Source: an uncultured Collinsella sp. (GTDB lineage Bacteria; Actinomycetota; Coriobacteriia; Coriobacteriales; Coriobacteriaceae). From it: 42,556 bases of DNA. Every line of letters begins with the position of its first letter. Within the stretch, counting starts at the first letter, position 1. The stretch spans positions 1-42,556 of the forward strand of contig CAUCLI010000011.1 of assembly GCA_958443615.1 (NCBI GenBank). Reading direction: 5' to 3'. The notes below the pieces were generated by a model. It did not search any database. It saw nothing but the letters and a program-made list of their open reading frames with translations, and was not told the DNA's origin. This document shows, one piece after another, positions 1 to 7,493 of this stretch. Both the position numbers and the translations under genes were made by a program.

Positions 1-2
1 CG

Positions 3-455
3 CGCGGTTTCGGCATCCCCTCGCAGCAGGACACCCTGACCAAGCTCTTCGAGGCCGCATCTGACGGCTCCGATGCCTCGGAGTACCTCGCGTCCGGTCT
101 CGATGATAGCCAGCGCTCGGTGATCGTCGCCTCTATCCCGCAGGATTCCAGCGCGACCATCGAGGGCATGGACGCCGGGATGAGCGAGACGAAGGCTACC
201 GTCAAGGTCACTCTCAAGCAGGGCGGTGAGATGACCTACGAGGTCGATTTCGTCCGCGAGGGACTCGGATGGGCGGTATCCTCCATCGCCACCGATTTCA
301 ACGTATCCGGTAACGTCGGCTCCACCGACTCCGTGGATGAGCCCGCGTCCGAGGACGATGCGACGACCGATGAGGGCGCCGAGGCCGATTCCTCGCTCGA
401 TGCGGCTTCCGCGGGCGATTCCGCGGAAGCGTCCCAGGAGGGCTCCCAGCAGTAG
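3..455 (+). CDS. 3' end of an uncharacterised acidic, probably exported protein
   Basis: The reading frame is open from the left edge of the window, so the true start lies upstream. About 150 residues are visible. The first ~95 (LTKLFEAASDG, then alternating strands such as KATVKVTLKQGG and VDFVREGLGWAVSSI) look like a small alpha+beta fold of the NTF2/DUF4878 sort seen in lipoproteins. That resemblance is by pattern only. The last ~45 residues are a low-complexity tail rich in Asp, Glu, Ser and Ala, ending in GSQQ. No signal peptide can be judged because the N-terminus is missing. The gene ends about 100 bases before mreB and runs in the same direction, so it may be co-transcribed with the rod-shape operon. 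Function is not known. Confidence 0.75.
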   Translation, partial: RGFGIPSQQDTLTKLFEAASDGSDASEYLASGLDDSQRSVIVASIPQDSSATIEGMDAGMSETKATVKVTLKQGGEMTYEVDFVREGLGWAVSSIATDFNVSGNVGSTDSVDEPASEDDATTDEGAEADSSLDAASAGDSAEASQEGSQQ

Positions 456-514
456 TTTCGGTGGACGGGCAATGCGTTTTCCGCGTGCCAGGAGTTGTGG
501 CGTCGTCGGACGCT

Positions 515-542
515 ACACTTTTGCCAAACCATTCCAAAGTGT
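515..542 (+). other. Small hairpin in the mreB leader
   Basis: ACACTTT (515-521) and AAAGTGT (536-542) form a perfect 7-bp stem with a 14-base loop, ending 8 bases before the AGGAG of the mreB ribosome binding site. No U-run follows, so it is unlikely to be a terminator. It could affect mreB translation or be chance. Confidence 0.3.
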
Positions 543-559
543 TTGACGTAGGAGCAGAC

Positions 560-1603
560 TTGTTTTCTCTGATGGATATGTTCTTCGGCCAATACGACGG
601 CGACCTCGCGATCGACCTCGGTACTGCCAACACGCTCGTCTCGGTGCGCGGCAAGGGCATCGTCATCCGCGAGCCCTCCGTTGTGGCTATCGACAAGAAT
701 GACGAGCGCATCCTCGCCGTCGGCATCGAGGCGAAGCGCATGCTCGGGCGCACCCCCGGCAACATCGTCGCCGTCCGCCCGCTCAAGGACGGCGTCATCG
801 CCGATTTCGATGTGACCGAGGCCATGTTGCGCTACTTCATCGATAAGGCGAGCGAGAAGCGCTACCCCTGGACTCCGCGGCCCAGGGTCGTCGTGTGCGT
901 TCCCTCCGGCGTCACCTCCGTTGAGAAGCGCGCCGTATTCGAGGCCACCATCCAGGCCGGCGCCCGCCAGGCGTACCTCATCGAGGAGCCCATGGCGGCG
1001 GCCATCGGCGCCGACCTCCCCGTCGAGGAGCCCACGGGGTCCATGGTCATCGACATCGGCGGCGGCACCACCGAGGTCGCGGTCATCGCCATGGGCGGCA
1101 TCGTCGTCTCGCAGTCCATCCGCATCGCCGGCGATGAATTCGATCAGGCGATCCTGCAGCATGTCCGCGATGCCTATAACCTCGCGATCGGCGAGCGCAC
1201 CGCGGAGGACATCAAGATCAAGGTCGGATCCGCCGTCCCGCTCAAGGACGAGCTCGACGTCGAGGTCAACGGCCGCGACGTGATCACCGGTCTGCCCAAG
1301 ACGGTCCGTATCGAGAGCGAGGAGATTCGCCGCGCCCTCAACAAGCCGCTCGATGAGATGACCAAGGCGGTCAAGGACGCGCTCGACGCGACCCCGCCGG
1401 ATCTCGCCTCAGACCTCATGTATTACGGCATCCTTCTCACCGGCGGCGGCGCGATGCTGCGCGGTCTCGATATCCGCCTGCGCGATGAGACCGGTGTGGC
1501 GGTCAATGTCAGTCCGACGGCGCTCGACAACGTGGTCAACGGCTGCGCGCGAGTGCTCGAGGCAAATGCGTTCGACGGCGGGTTCGTTCAGAGCAACGCG
1601 TAA
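560..1603 (+). CDS. mreB: Rod shape-determining protein MreB
   Basis: MreB is the bacterial actin that polymerises under the membrane and guides the elongation-specific cell wall synthase. The 347-residue product has the actin-fold nucleotide motifs: phosphate-1 loop DLGTANTLV (about residue 19), VPSGVT (about 114), EEPMAAAIGA (about 142), phosphate-2 loop DIGGGTTEV (about 165) and LLTGGGAMLRGL near the C-terminus. Length matches the family. The frame is open further upstream, but a TTG at 560 has AGGAG five bases before it and gives MFSLMDMFFGQ, a normal MreB N-terminus; the in-frame ATG at 572 is too far from that site. It is the first gene of mreB-mreC-mreD-PBP2-rodA, with mreC starting 15 bases downstream. 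Confidence 0.97.
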   Translation: MFSLMDMFFGQYDGDLAIDLGTANTLVSVRGKGIVIREPSVVAIDKNDERILAVGIEAKRMLGRTPGNIVAVRPLKDGVIADFDVTEAMLRYFIDKASEKRYPWTPRPRVVVCVPSGVTSVEKRAVFEATIQAGARQAYLIEEPMAAAIGADLPVEEPTGSMVIDIGGGTTEVAVIAMGGIVVSQSIRIAGDEFDQAILQHVRDAYNLAIGERTAEDIKIKVGSAVPLKDELDVEVNGRDVITGLPKTVRIESEEIRRALNKPLDEMTKAVKDALDATPPDLASDLMYYGILLTGGGAMLRGLDIRLRDETGVAVNVSPTALDNVVNGCARVLEANAFDGGFVQSNA

Positions 1604-1618
1604 CGGAAAGGGCGGCTT

Positions 1619-2602
1619 GTGCCGGGTAAACCCAAGTATTCCTCCAACTTGCATAGTTCAAGGCAATCAACGGGTGGTCGCCCGTTGATTGTTTTATGCC
1701 TCGTGTCGGTCCTCCTGCTCACGTTCTACTTGCGTGAGGGGGATGCCGGCGCCATCCATTCGCTACGGGGCATGGCGATGACGGTCACCTCTCCGGTGCG
1801 CATGCTGGGCGGGGTGATCTCCGCTCCCTTCAACGCGGTCGCCAACGCCGTCGCCAACGCCGGGGCGTCGTCTGAGACGCTGTCCGAACTCAAGGCGGAG
1901 AACGAGCGGCTCACGGCGAAAGTCGCCGAGTTGTCAGAGGCGCAGGAGACCGCGACGCGCCTTGAGAAGCTCGTCGGCCTCCAGTCAACATACGACCTCA
2001 CGTCCACCGCCGCGCGCATCATCGGGTCGACCGGCGATGCCTGGACCGAAGCCGTCATCATCGACAAGGGGTCGAACGCCGGTTTCGAGGTCGGCATGCC
2101 GGTATGCAGCTCGGGCGGTGTCATCGGCCAGATCATCGAGGTCTCCTCGACCACGTCGACCGTTCGCCTGGTGAGTGACGAGCAGTCCGGCATCTCGGCG
2201 ATGGTCCAGGGCTCGCGTGCCCAAGGCATGCTTCGCGGCCAAGCCGACGGGACGCTTCGACTCGAATACGTCGTGGCGGACGCCGAGGTGTCTACCGGGG
2301 ACATCATCATCACATCGGGTATCGGCGGCTCGTTCCCCAAGGGCCTGCCCCTCGGCACGGTCGCCTCCATCGACCGCGCCGCCAATGCGGTCTACTACAC
2401 GATTGTGGTCCGAGCGGTCTCCACGGCCGAGAACAACGAGGAGGTTCTCGTCATCACCTCGATCGGTGAGGATCAGGTTCCCTCTGATGAGGAGGTCGCG
2501 ACTGCGAATGGCACGCCGCAAGGCGTTTCGTCCGCACAGTCGTCGGACGCTTCTGAAGATGACGGTACGGAGGGGTCCTCCGGTGGATCTGATGGGGAGT
2601 AG
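1619..2602 (+). CDS. mreC: Rod shape-determining protein MreC
   Basis: MreC is a bitopic protein that links cytoplasmic MreB to PBP2 and activates septum-independent peptidoglycan synthesis. The 327-residue product starts at GTG with GGAAAG upstream. It has a basic cytoplasmic N-terminus, one membrane span (about residues 22-38), a coiled coil (about 82-117, with LKAENERLTAKVAELSE) used for dimerisation, then the beta-rich MreC core with the typical patterns IIDKGSNAGFEVGMPV and GDIIITSGIGGSFPKGLP. The last ~45 residues are a Ser/Asp/Glu/Gly-rich extracellular tail that most MreC proteins lack and that resembles the acidic tail of the gene before mreB. It sits between mreB and mreD in the standard order. 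Confidence 0.95.
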   Translation: MPGKPKYSSNLHSSRQSTGGRPLIVLCLVSVLLLTFYLREGDAGAIHSLRGMAMTVTSPVRMLGGVISAPFNAVANAVANAGASSETLSELKAENERLTAKVAELSEAQETATRLEKLVGLQSTYDLTSTAARIIGSTGDAWTEAVIIDKGSNAGFEVGMPVCSSGGVIGQIIEVSSTTSTVRLVSDEQSGISAMVQGSRAQGMLRGQADGTLRLEYVVADAEVSTGDIIITSGIGGSFPKGLPLGTVASIDRAANAVYYTIVVRAVSTAENNEEVLVITSIGEDQVPSDEEVATANGTPQGVSSAQSSDASEDDGTEGSSGGSDGE

Positions 2603-2612
2603 GGGGTAGATC

Positions 2613-3176
2613 ATGGCTTTTGAACTTAACAACGCCGGCCCCACGCGCGGCCGCCTCATCGCCATCGCCCTCGTCTGCCTGATTCTTCATCTGGCGTTCG
2701 CTCCTCAGCTGAGGCCATTTGGCGGGACGTTCAACTTCATGCTCGTGCTCACGGCGTCGATGGCGATATCCGTCGATTCACGGGCAATGGTCTATATCGG
2801 ATTCTTCTCCGGCCTCGTGTACGACCTCACCACGACCGGTCCAATCGGCTTGATGTCCCTTTTGCTCGCCCTTGCGGGATATGGCGTCGCTTTGATCTCC
2901 CGTGGATTGACTTCCGGCGTCGGCATGGAGACGCTCCGTGTCGTCATCGCCGCGATATTCGGCGTCAACATGATCTATGCCGTGGCGATGCTGCTGCTCG
3001 GCGTCGAGTCGAGCGTCTTGACCTCGATCGGCGTGCACGGCCTCGCCTCGACCGCGCTCGATGTCCTCGCCAGCGTGCCCTTCCTGCTGATGGCGGGTGC
3101 GCAGGCCGGCTCGCGCGGATTTTCCGCGCGCGGGAGGTCGCATGGTCGCGGGTCTCGCTTCAAGGGCTTGAGATAG
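2613..3176 (+). CDS. mreD: Rod shape-determining protein MreD
   Basis: MreD is the small polytopic membrane partner of MreC and PBP2 in the elongation complex. The 187-residue product has about five hydrophobic segments, including IAIALVCLILHLAFAP near residue 20 and the family-like middle stretch YIGFFSGLVYDL followed by GLMSLLLALAGYGVA. The C-terminus is cytoplasmic and strongly basic (SARGRSHGRGSRFKGLR). The start ATG follows GGGGAGTAGGGGG, a strong purine-rich site only 10 bases after the mreC stop. Sequence conservation in this family is low, so the call rests on topology, the YDL motif and its place between mreC and PBP2. Confidence 0.9.
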   Translation: MAFELNNAGPTRGRLIAIALVCLILHLAFAPQLRPFGGTFNFMLVLTASMAISVDSRAMVYIGFFSGLVYDLTTTGPIGLMSLLLALAGYGVALISRGLTSGVGMETLRVVIAAIFGVNMIYAVAMLLLGVESSVLTSIGVHGLASTALDVLASVPFLLMAGAQAGSRGFSARGRSHGRGSRFKGLR

Positions 3177-3185
3177 GCGCATTTC

Positions 3186-5231
3186 ATGGATGCACAGCTC
3201 ATCGTCATCATAGCCGGCGTCATCCTCGTCGCCGCCATCATCGGTTCCCTGTTGTTCCTCAAGGGTTATTCGGGGAAGTTCACGTTCGATACCCAGAACG
3301 GCACCCGTCCCCGCGCCGCGGAGGGGGAGGGCTCGACCCAGGGGGTCAAATCGAACGGTCGCTTCAAGCTCCTCACCGCTGGCGTGGGGGCGGTGTTCGC
3401 CGCCATCATCGCCAAGCTTTGGAGCATGCAAATGGTGTCGTCGGACCATTACGACGCCCTTGCGGAGAAGAATCAAACCCGTACCGTCACGACTCCCGCC
3501 CCACGGGGCAGGATCCTGGATCGCAATGGCGTCGCCATCGTCGACAATCGCCCGTCACTCGCGATAACCGCATATCGGGACCTCGCCGATGATCCCGTCA
3601 CGGTCAGGCATCTTGCCAACGTCCTCGGCATGCCGTATATGGCGGTGATGCGGAATATCCAGGACAACACCGAAGGCGCCCAGAGCCCCCATACCATCGC
3701 CACCGATGTGCGGCGTTCGACGGTCGCGTATATCCAGGAGCATATCGATCAGTTCCCGGGCGTCTATATCGCCGAGCGCACCGAGCGCGCGTATCCTTAC
3801 GGCACGCTCGCCTGCCATGTCATCGGCTACACGGGTACCGTCACGCAGGAGCAGCTCGATGCTCAGGACGAGGCGGGCTCCGATTCCGGTTCGATCGTCT
3901 ACCAACATGGCGATATCGTCGGCCAGGCTGGTGTCGAGTACTATTACGAGAACCTCCTTCAGGGCATCCGGGGGGAGCAGACCGTCAAGGTCGATGCGAA
4001 CGGCAACGTGACCTCTCAGGCCGGTGCCGTCCCGGCGGCGCCCGGCAGCGACATCAAGCTCACGCTGGATATCAAGATCCAGAAGGCCTGTGAGGAGGCT
4101 TTGCAGGTCAGCCAGGAGGTCGCCGAGCAAACGGGGCACAAGGGCGGTGCCGGTGCGTGCGTCTGCCTCGACTGCACCAACGGCGAGGTCCTCGGCATGG
4201 CGAGTTTCCCGTCATTCGATCCCTCCGTTTTCGTCGGCGGCATCTCCTCCGATATCTGGAGCGAACTCAATGACGATGAAGGCGGACGCCCCCTCGTGAA
4301 CCGCGCGGTCGGTGGCCAGTACATGTCGGCTTCCACCATCAAGCCGCTCAGTTCGTTCGCGGGCATGGAGTACGGCGTGTACACCGCGGATTCACGCTCC
4401 ACGTGCACCGGTTGGTGGACGGGACTCGGCGAGGCGAACGGCAAAGCGTGCTGGCTGCATTCGGGCCACGGGGTCCGCGGCCTCCAAGACGGTATCCGCG
4501 ACTCTTGTGACGTGGTCTTCTACGACCTCGGCAAGAACTTCTATTACTCCGACGGTGATTCGGAGGGTTTGCAGGAGATGTTCCGCAGATGGGGACTTGG
4601 TTCCAAGACGGGCATCGATCTCCCTGCCGAAGATGAGGGCCGTGTTCCCGATGCGGAGTGGAAGGAGGCCTATTTCAAGGATTGGTCTCCAGAGGAGCGG
4701 GCCTGGACTGCCGGAGATATGACGAACATCGCCATCGGCCAGGGAGACATCCTCGTCACGCCGGTCCAGATGGCAACGGTGTATGCCGGAATCGCCATGA
4801 ACGGCGTCGAGTTCACGCCCCACGTCCTCCACTCCGTGGTCTCACGCGACGGGCAGGGCGATGCGTATTCCTATGAGCCGAAAAAACTTCGGATGGTCGA
4901 ACTGAAGAGCCAGGACGCCCAGATGGGGCTCGTGCACGGCGGCCTCCATTCGATGATTTACGAGGAATCGCCAACGCTCGCCGAGCATTTCAAGAACCTT
5001 CCCGTGCAGGTTGCGGGCAAGTCGGGCACTGGCGAGAAATCCGGTGAGGACGATTACGCGTGGTTCATCGCGTACGCCCCCTATGAGGACCCCAAATACG
5101 TCGTCGCCGCCCTGCTCGAGCAAGGTGGATTCGGCGGTACATGCGCTATGCCGGCGGTGCGTCACGTCCTCGGTGCAATCTACGATTGTCCCGACACGGT
5201 GAGCTATGGCAGCGGAGATACCTCGAGGTAG
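3186..5231 (+). CDS. mrdA: Penicillin-binding protein 2 (class B transpeptidase of the elongasome)
   Basis: This transpeptidase cross-links new peptidoglycan with the RodA glycosyltransferase during elongation. The 681-residue product has the class B pedestal starting at APRGRILDRNG, then the penicillin-binding domain with its three motifs: STIK (catalytic Ser about 383), SCD (about 440, as in PBP2 enzymes that carry SxD instead of SxN) and KSGTG (about 612). Two hydrophobic segments precede the pedestal, about residues 4-26 and 60-80, separated by a polar stretch; class B enzymes normally have one. The start ATG has only a weak AGGCGC site 10 bases after mreD. The stop codon is nine bases before the chosen rodA ATG. 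Confidence 0.95.
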   Translation: MDAQLIVIIAGVILVAAIIGSLLFLKGYSGKFTFDTQNGTRPRAAEGEGSTQGVKSNGRFKLLTAGVGAVFAAIIAKLWSMQMVSSDHYDALAEKNQTRTVTTPAPRGRILDRNGVAIVDNRPSLAITAYRDLADDPVTVRHLANVLGMPYMAVMRNIQDNTEGAQSPHTIATDVRRSTVAYIQEHIDQFPGVYIAERTERAYPYGTLACHVIGYTGTVTQEQLDAQDEAGSDSGSIVYQHGDIVGQAGVEYYYENLLQGIRGEQTVKVDANGNVTSQAGAVPAAPGSDIKLTLDIKIQKACEEALQVSQEVAEQTGHKGGAGACVCLDCTNGEVLGMASFPSFDPSVFVGGISSDIWSELNDDEGGRPLVNRAVGGQYMSASTIKPLSSFAGMEYGVYTADSRSTCTGWWTGLGEANGKACWLHSGHGVRGLQDGIRDSCDVVFYDLGKNFYYSDGDSEGLQEMFRRWGLGSKTGIDLPAEDEGRVPDAEWKEAYFKDWSPEERAWTAGDMTNIAIGQGDILVTPVQMATVYAGIAMNGVEFTPHVLHSVVSRDGQGDAYSYEPKKLRMVELKSQDAQMGLVHGGLHSMIYEESPTLAEHFKNLPVQVAGKSGTGEKSGEDDYAWFIAYAPYEDPKYVVAALLEQGGFGGTCAMPAVRHVLGAIYDCPDTVSYGSGDTSR

Positions 5232-5240
5232 GTGGGAAAC

Positions 5241-6422
5241 ATGGCGAAAGATGCGCTTACACGCGTCAACAAGAGAATGGTCGCGGGCAAAGCGGGTTTC
5301 GGGCAGAAGTTCAACATCCCCGTGCTCATCGCCTGGGTCATGCTTCTTGTGTATGGCGCGTTCGTCATATGGACGGCTTCCCTCACAATCGCCGATGCGT
5401 CATTCATGCGCCAGCTCGTCGGCATGGGCCTCGGCCTCGTCCTCGCGTTCATATGCTGGAGGTCGGATTTCTCCGGTCTCTCCGGGATGACCACCGTGTT
5501 GTTGGTGATAGATCTCATCGTGCTGTTCAGCCCGTATATCCCCGGTTTGTCATATAACGCCAAGGGAATGACGGGTTGGATCAAGATTCCGCTCATCGGG
5601 CTCACCTTCCAGCCGGTCGAGCTCGCCAAGCTCATCACCATCTTCTTCATGGCCTCGTTGGGCGCCCAGTACAACGGCAAGATCGACAGCGTTCGCGAAT
5701 ACGCGAAGCTCTGCGCCATGCTCGCGATCCCGTTCGGCGCTGCCGTGGTCGCGGGAGACCTCGGCAGCGGTTTGGTGATCTTCTTCGCCGGTGCCACCAT
5801 CATCATGATGAGCGGCCCCAGGAAGGAGTGGGTGCTCTGCACCGTCGCGCTCATCATCGGTTTGGTCTCCATCATGCTCGCCCTCGATTCCGTCCTGGAC
5901 AGCATGCTCGGCCGCGACGTGTTGCTCAAGCAATATCAGATGAACCGCCTTCTCGTGTTTATCGATCCCGAGTCCGATACCACCAACGCCGGCTACAACC
6001 TCCTTCAGTCGATGATCGCGGTCGGCTCGGGCGGTTTCTTTGGCAAAGGGGTCGGCAATGCCTCGCAAGCGGGCGCGGGGTTCCTTCCTGAGGCCCATAC
6101 CGATTTCGTCTTCGCGCTTCTATCCGAGGAGTTCGGATTCGCGGGCGCCCTCGTCCTTCTGGGGCTTTTCGCCTTCCTCATTTTCTCGACCATCCGCGTC
6201 GCCCATCAGTCCGACTCGCTGTTCTTGCAGCTCGCGTGTGTCGGAATCGTCGGTATGTGGACCTTTCAGCTGCTCGAGGAGGTCGGCATGTGCATCGGGC
6301 TCATGCCGATCACCGGCATCCCGCTGCCGTTCATCAGCTTCGGGTCCTCGTCTATGCTGATGCAATGCGCCGCCGTCGGTATCGTCCAGTCCATCTGGCG
6401 ATGCCGATCTAAGGTGGCCTGA
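5241..6422 (+). CDS. rodA: SEDS-family peptidoglycan glycosyltransferase RodA
   Basis: RodA polymerises lipid II into glycan strands and pairs with PBP2. The 393-residue polytopic product has roughly ten hydrophobic segments and SEDS signatures: GMTGWIKIPLIGLTFQPVE with the conserved Lys/Pro segment, ELAKL, the loop AHTDFVFALLSEEFG carrying the conserved catalytic-region Asp, and the C-terminal GIPLPFISFGSSSM. The C-terminal motif is shared with FtsW, but operon position directly after PBP2 favours RodA. An in-frame GTG at 5232 touches the PBP2 stop; ATG 5241 is preferred because GGTGGG lies just before it. It closes the elongasome operon. Confidence 0.94.
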   Translation: MAKDALTRVNKRMVAGKAGFGQKFNIPVLIAWVMLLVYGAFVIWTASLTIADASFMRQLVGMGLGLVLAFICWRSDFSGLSGMTTVLLVIDLIVLFSPYIPGLSYNAKGMTGWIKIPLIGLTFQPVELAKLITIFFMASLGAQYNGKIDSVREYAKLCAMLAIPFGAAVVAGDLGSGLVIFFAGATIIMMSGPRKEWVLCTVALIIGLVSIMLALDSVLDSMLGRDVLLKQYQMNRLLVFIDPESDTTNAGYNLLQSMIAVGSGGFFGKGVGNASQAGAGFLPEAHTDFVFALLSEEFGFAGALVLLGLFAFLIFSTIRVAHQSDSLFLQLACVGIVGMWTFQLLEEVGMCIGLMPITGIPLPFISFGSSSMLMQCAAVGIVQSIWRCRSKVA

Positions 6423-6503
6423 CGGTCCAAGGCTGCTTGGCGCCCGCTTCCGGGTCGTCGGTCGGTGTCAATCGTCTCGGTCGAGGCGCAGGTTGGAGGA
6501 GAT

Positions 6504-7403
6504 ATGAGAATACCCGTGGATTCGGTCGTCGATGCCGTCAAGATGGGCGTCGGCGTCCAAGGCGATGTCGATGCACCGGTGCGCGTCTCCGTGTATCTCG
6601 ATGGCAACGCCCCCGCCCATATCGTCCGCTGCCTGCGAGATGCGCTCGTGCCCCAGACGACGTCTGGTCTCGTTCGCGTCGCGCGGTTGGGGGATGTTCC
6701 CCTCGCAGTCAGGCCCGATACGGATGTCGCCATCGTCGTGAGCGGTGGGAGCGCGATGTTGCAAGACCGCGTCCAGCGGATCGCGATCTCCGGTGTTCCG
6801 ACGGTCGTGCTGTGCGAGTCTTGCGTAGAGGTGCCGTTCATTGAGCGGGATACCGCGATGCTCGGCCTCATCGCCGCGACCGATGGGACCCATCTCCTAT
6901 CCTCCCTCGCTCATTGGATCTTGGACAGGACGGACAAGGACACGGCGTTCGCCGCCAATTTCACGTTCATGCGCATCGCCGCCGCCATGCGCGTCGTCCG
7001 ATCCGCCGCCACTGCGAACCTCGCCACCGGTGCGCTTTTCTTCATGCCCGGCGCCGATTTCCCCGTCATGACCATGACCCAGCTCGGGATGATGCTCAAA
7101 CTCGCCGGCGTCTTCGGCAAGCCCATGCGATTCGAGCGCGCCTACGAGGCGGCCATGGTGCTCGGTGCGGCCTTCGCGATGCGGGCGGGTGCCCGTGCGG
7201 TCGCGCGCCGCATCGGTGGTGCCGGCGCCGTGTTCAAGGCGGCCCTGGCGGGTGCAGGAACATATGGCATGGGGTGCGCGCTCAGCATGTATTACGAGCG
7301 GGATATCGATTACACTCCCATAAACGACTTCTTCCGCGGCGTATACGGCGGCGCGCGCAAGATCTTGACACCCGTCGTCAAGCGGGCTGCCGCTGCCGAG
7401 TAG
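6504..7403 (+). CDS. Uncharacterised membrane-associated protein with a DUF697-like C-terminal region
   Basis: A 299-residue protein of unknown function. The N-terminal half looks like a Rossmann-type alpha/beta domain (VSVYLDGNAP, TDVAIVVSGGSAMLQ, GVPTVVLCES) without a P-loop. The C-terminal half has hydrophobic helices with ATGALFFMPGADFPVMTMTQ, followed by glycine/alanine-rich helices (AAMVLGAAFAMRAGARAVAR, then AGAGTYGMG). The PGAD...TQ pattern resembles DUF697 (YcjF-like) proteins, which often carry or accompany a GTPase; no GTPase motif is present here. GGAGGA four bases before ATG 6504 decides the start over an upstream GTG at 6465. It follows rodA by about 80 bases and is closed by a terminator, so it may be the last gene of the elongation operon. 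Confidence 0.8.
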   Translation: MRIPVDSVVDAVKMGVGVQGDVDAPVRVSVYLDGNAPAHIVRCLRDALVPQTTSGLVRVARLGDVPLAVRPDTDVAIVVSGGSAMLQDRVQRIAISGVPTVVLCESCVEVPFIERDTAMLGLIAATDGTHLLSSLAHWILDRTDKDTAFAANFTFMRIAAAMRVVRSAATANLATGALFFMPGADFPVMTMTQLGMMLKLAGVFGKPMRFERAYEAAMVLGAAFAMRAGARAVARRIGGAGAVFKAALAGAGTYGMGCALSMYYERDIDYTPINDFFRGVYGGARKILTPVVKRAAAAE

Positions 7404-7436
7404 CTCAAATGGGCTTTTGGCGGGCCGTGCTCGCCC

Positions 7437-7464
7437 GGGCCGTGTTCGCCCGGCCCTCTCTTTT
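7437..7464 (+). terminator. Rho-independent terminator after the DUF697-like gene
   Basis: GGGCCG (7437-7442) pairs with CGGCCC (7451-7456) across an 8-base loop, followed by TCTCTTTT. The left side lies in a tandem pair of near-identical 16-base units (GGCCGTGCTCGCCCGG then GGCCGTGTTCGCCCGG), so alternative stems are possible. It separates the cell-elongation operon from the radical SAM/ribosomal block. Confidence 0.7.
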
Positions 7465-7493
7465 CGTCCTTTATCTCCCGACAAGGAGGATAC

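Noticed and set aside
6428..6441. CCAAG-GCTG-CTTGG hairpin after rodA as a terminator
   Set aside because: Short stem and no U-run; the downstream gene is probably on the same transcript.
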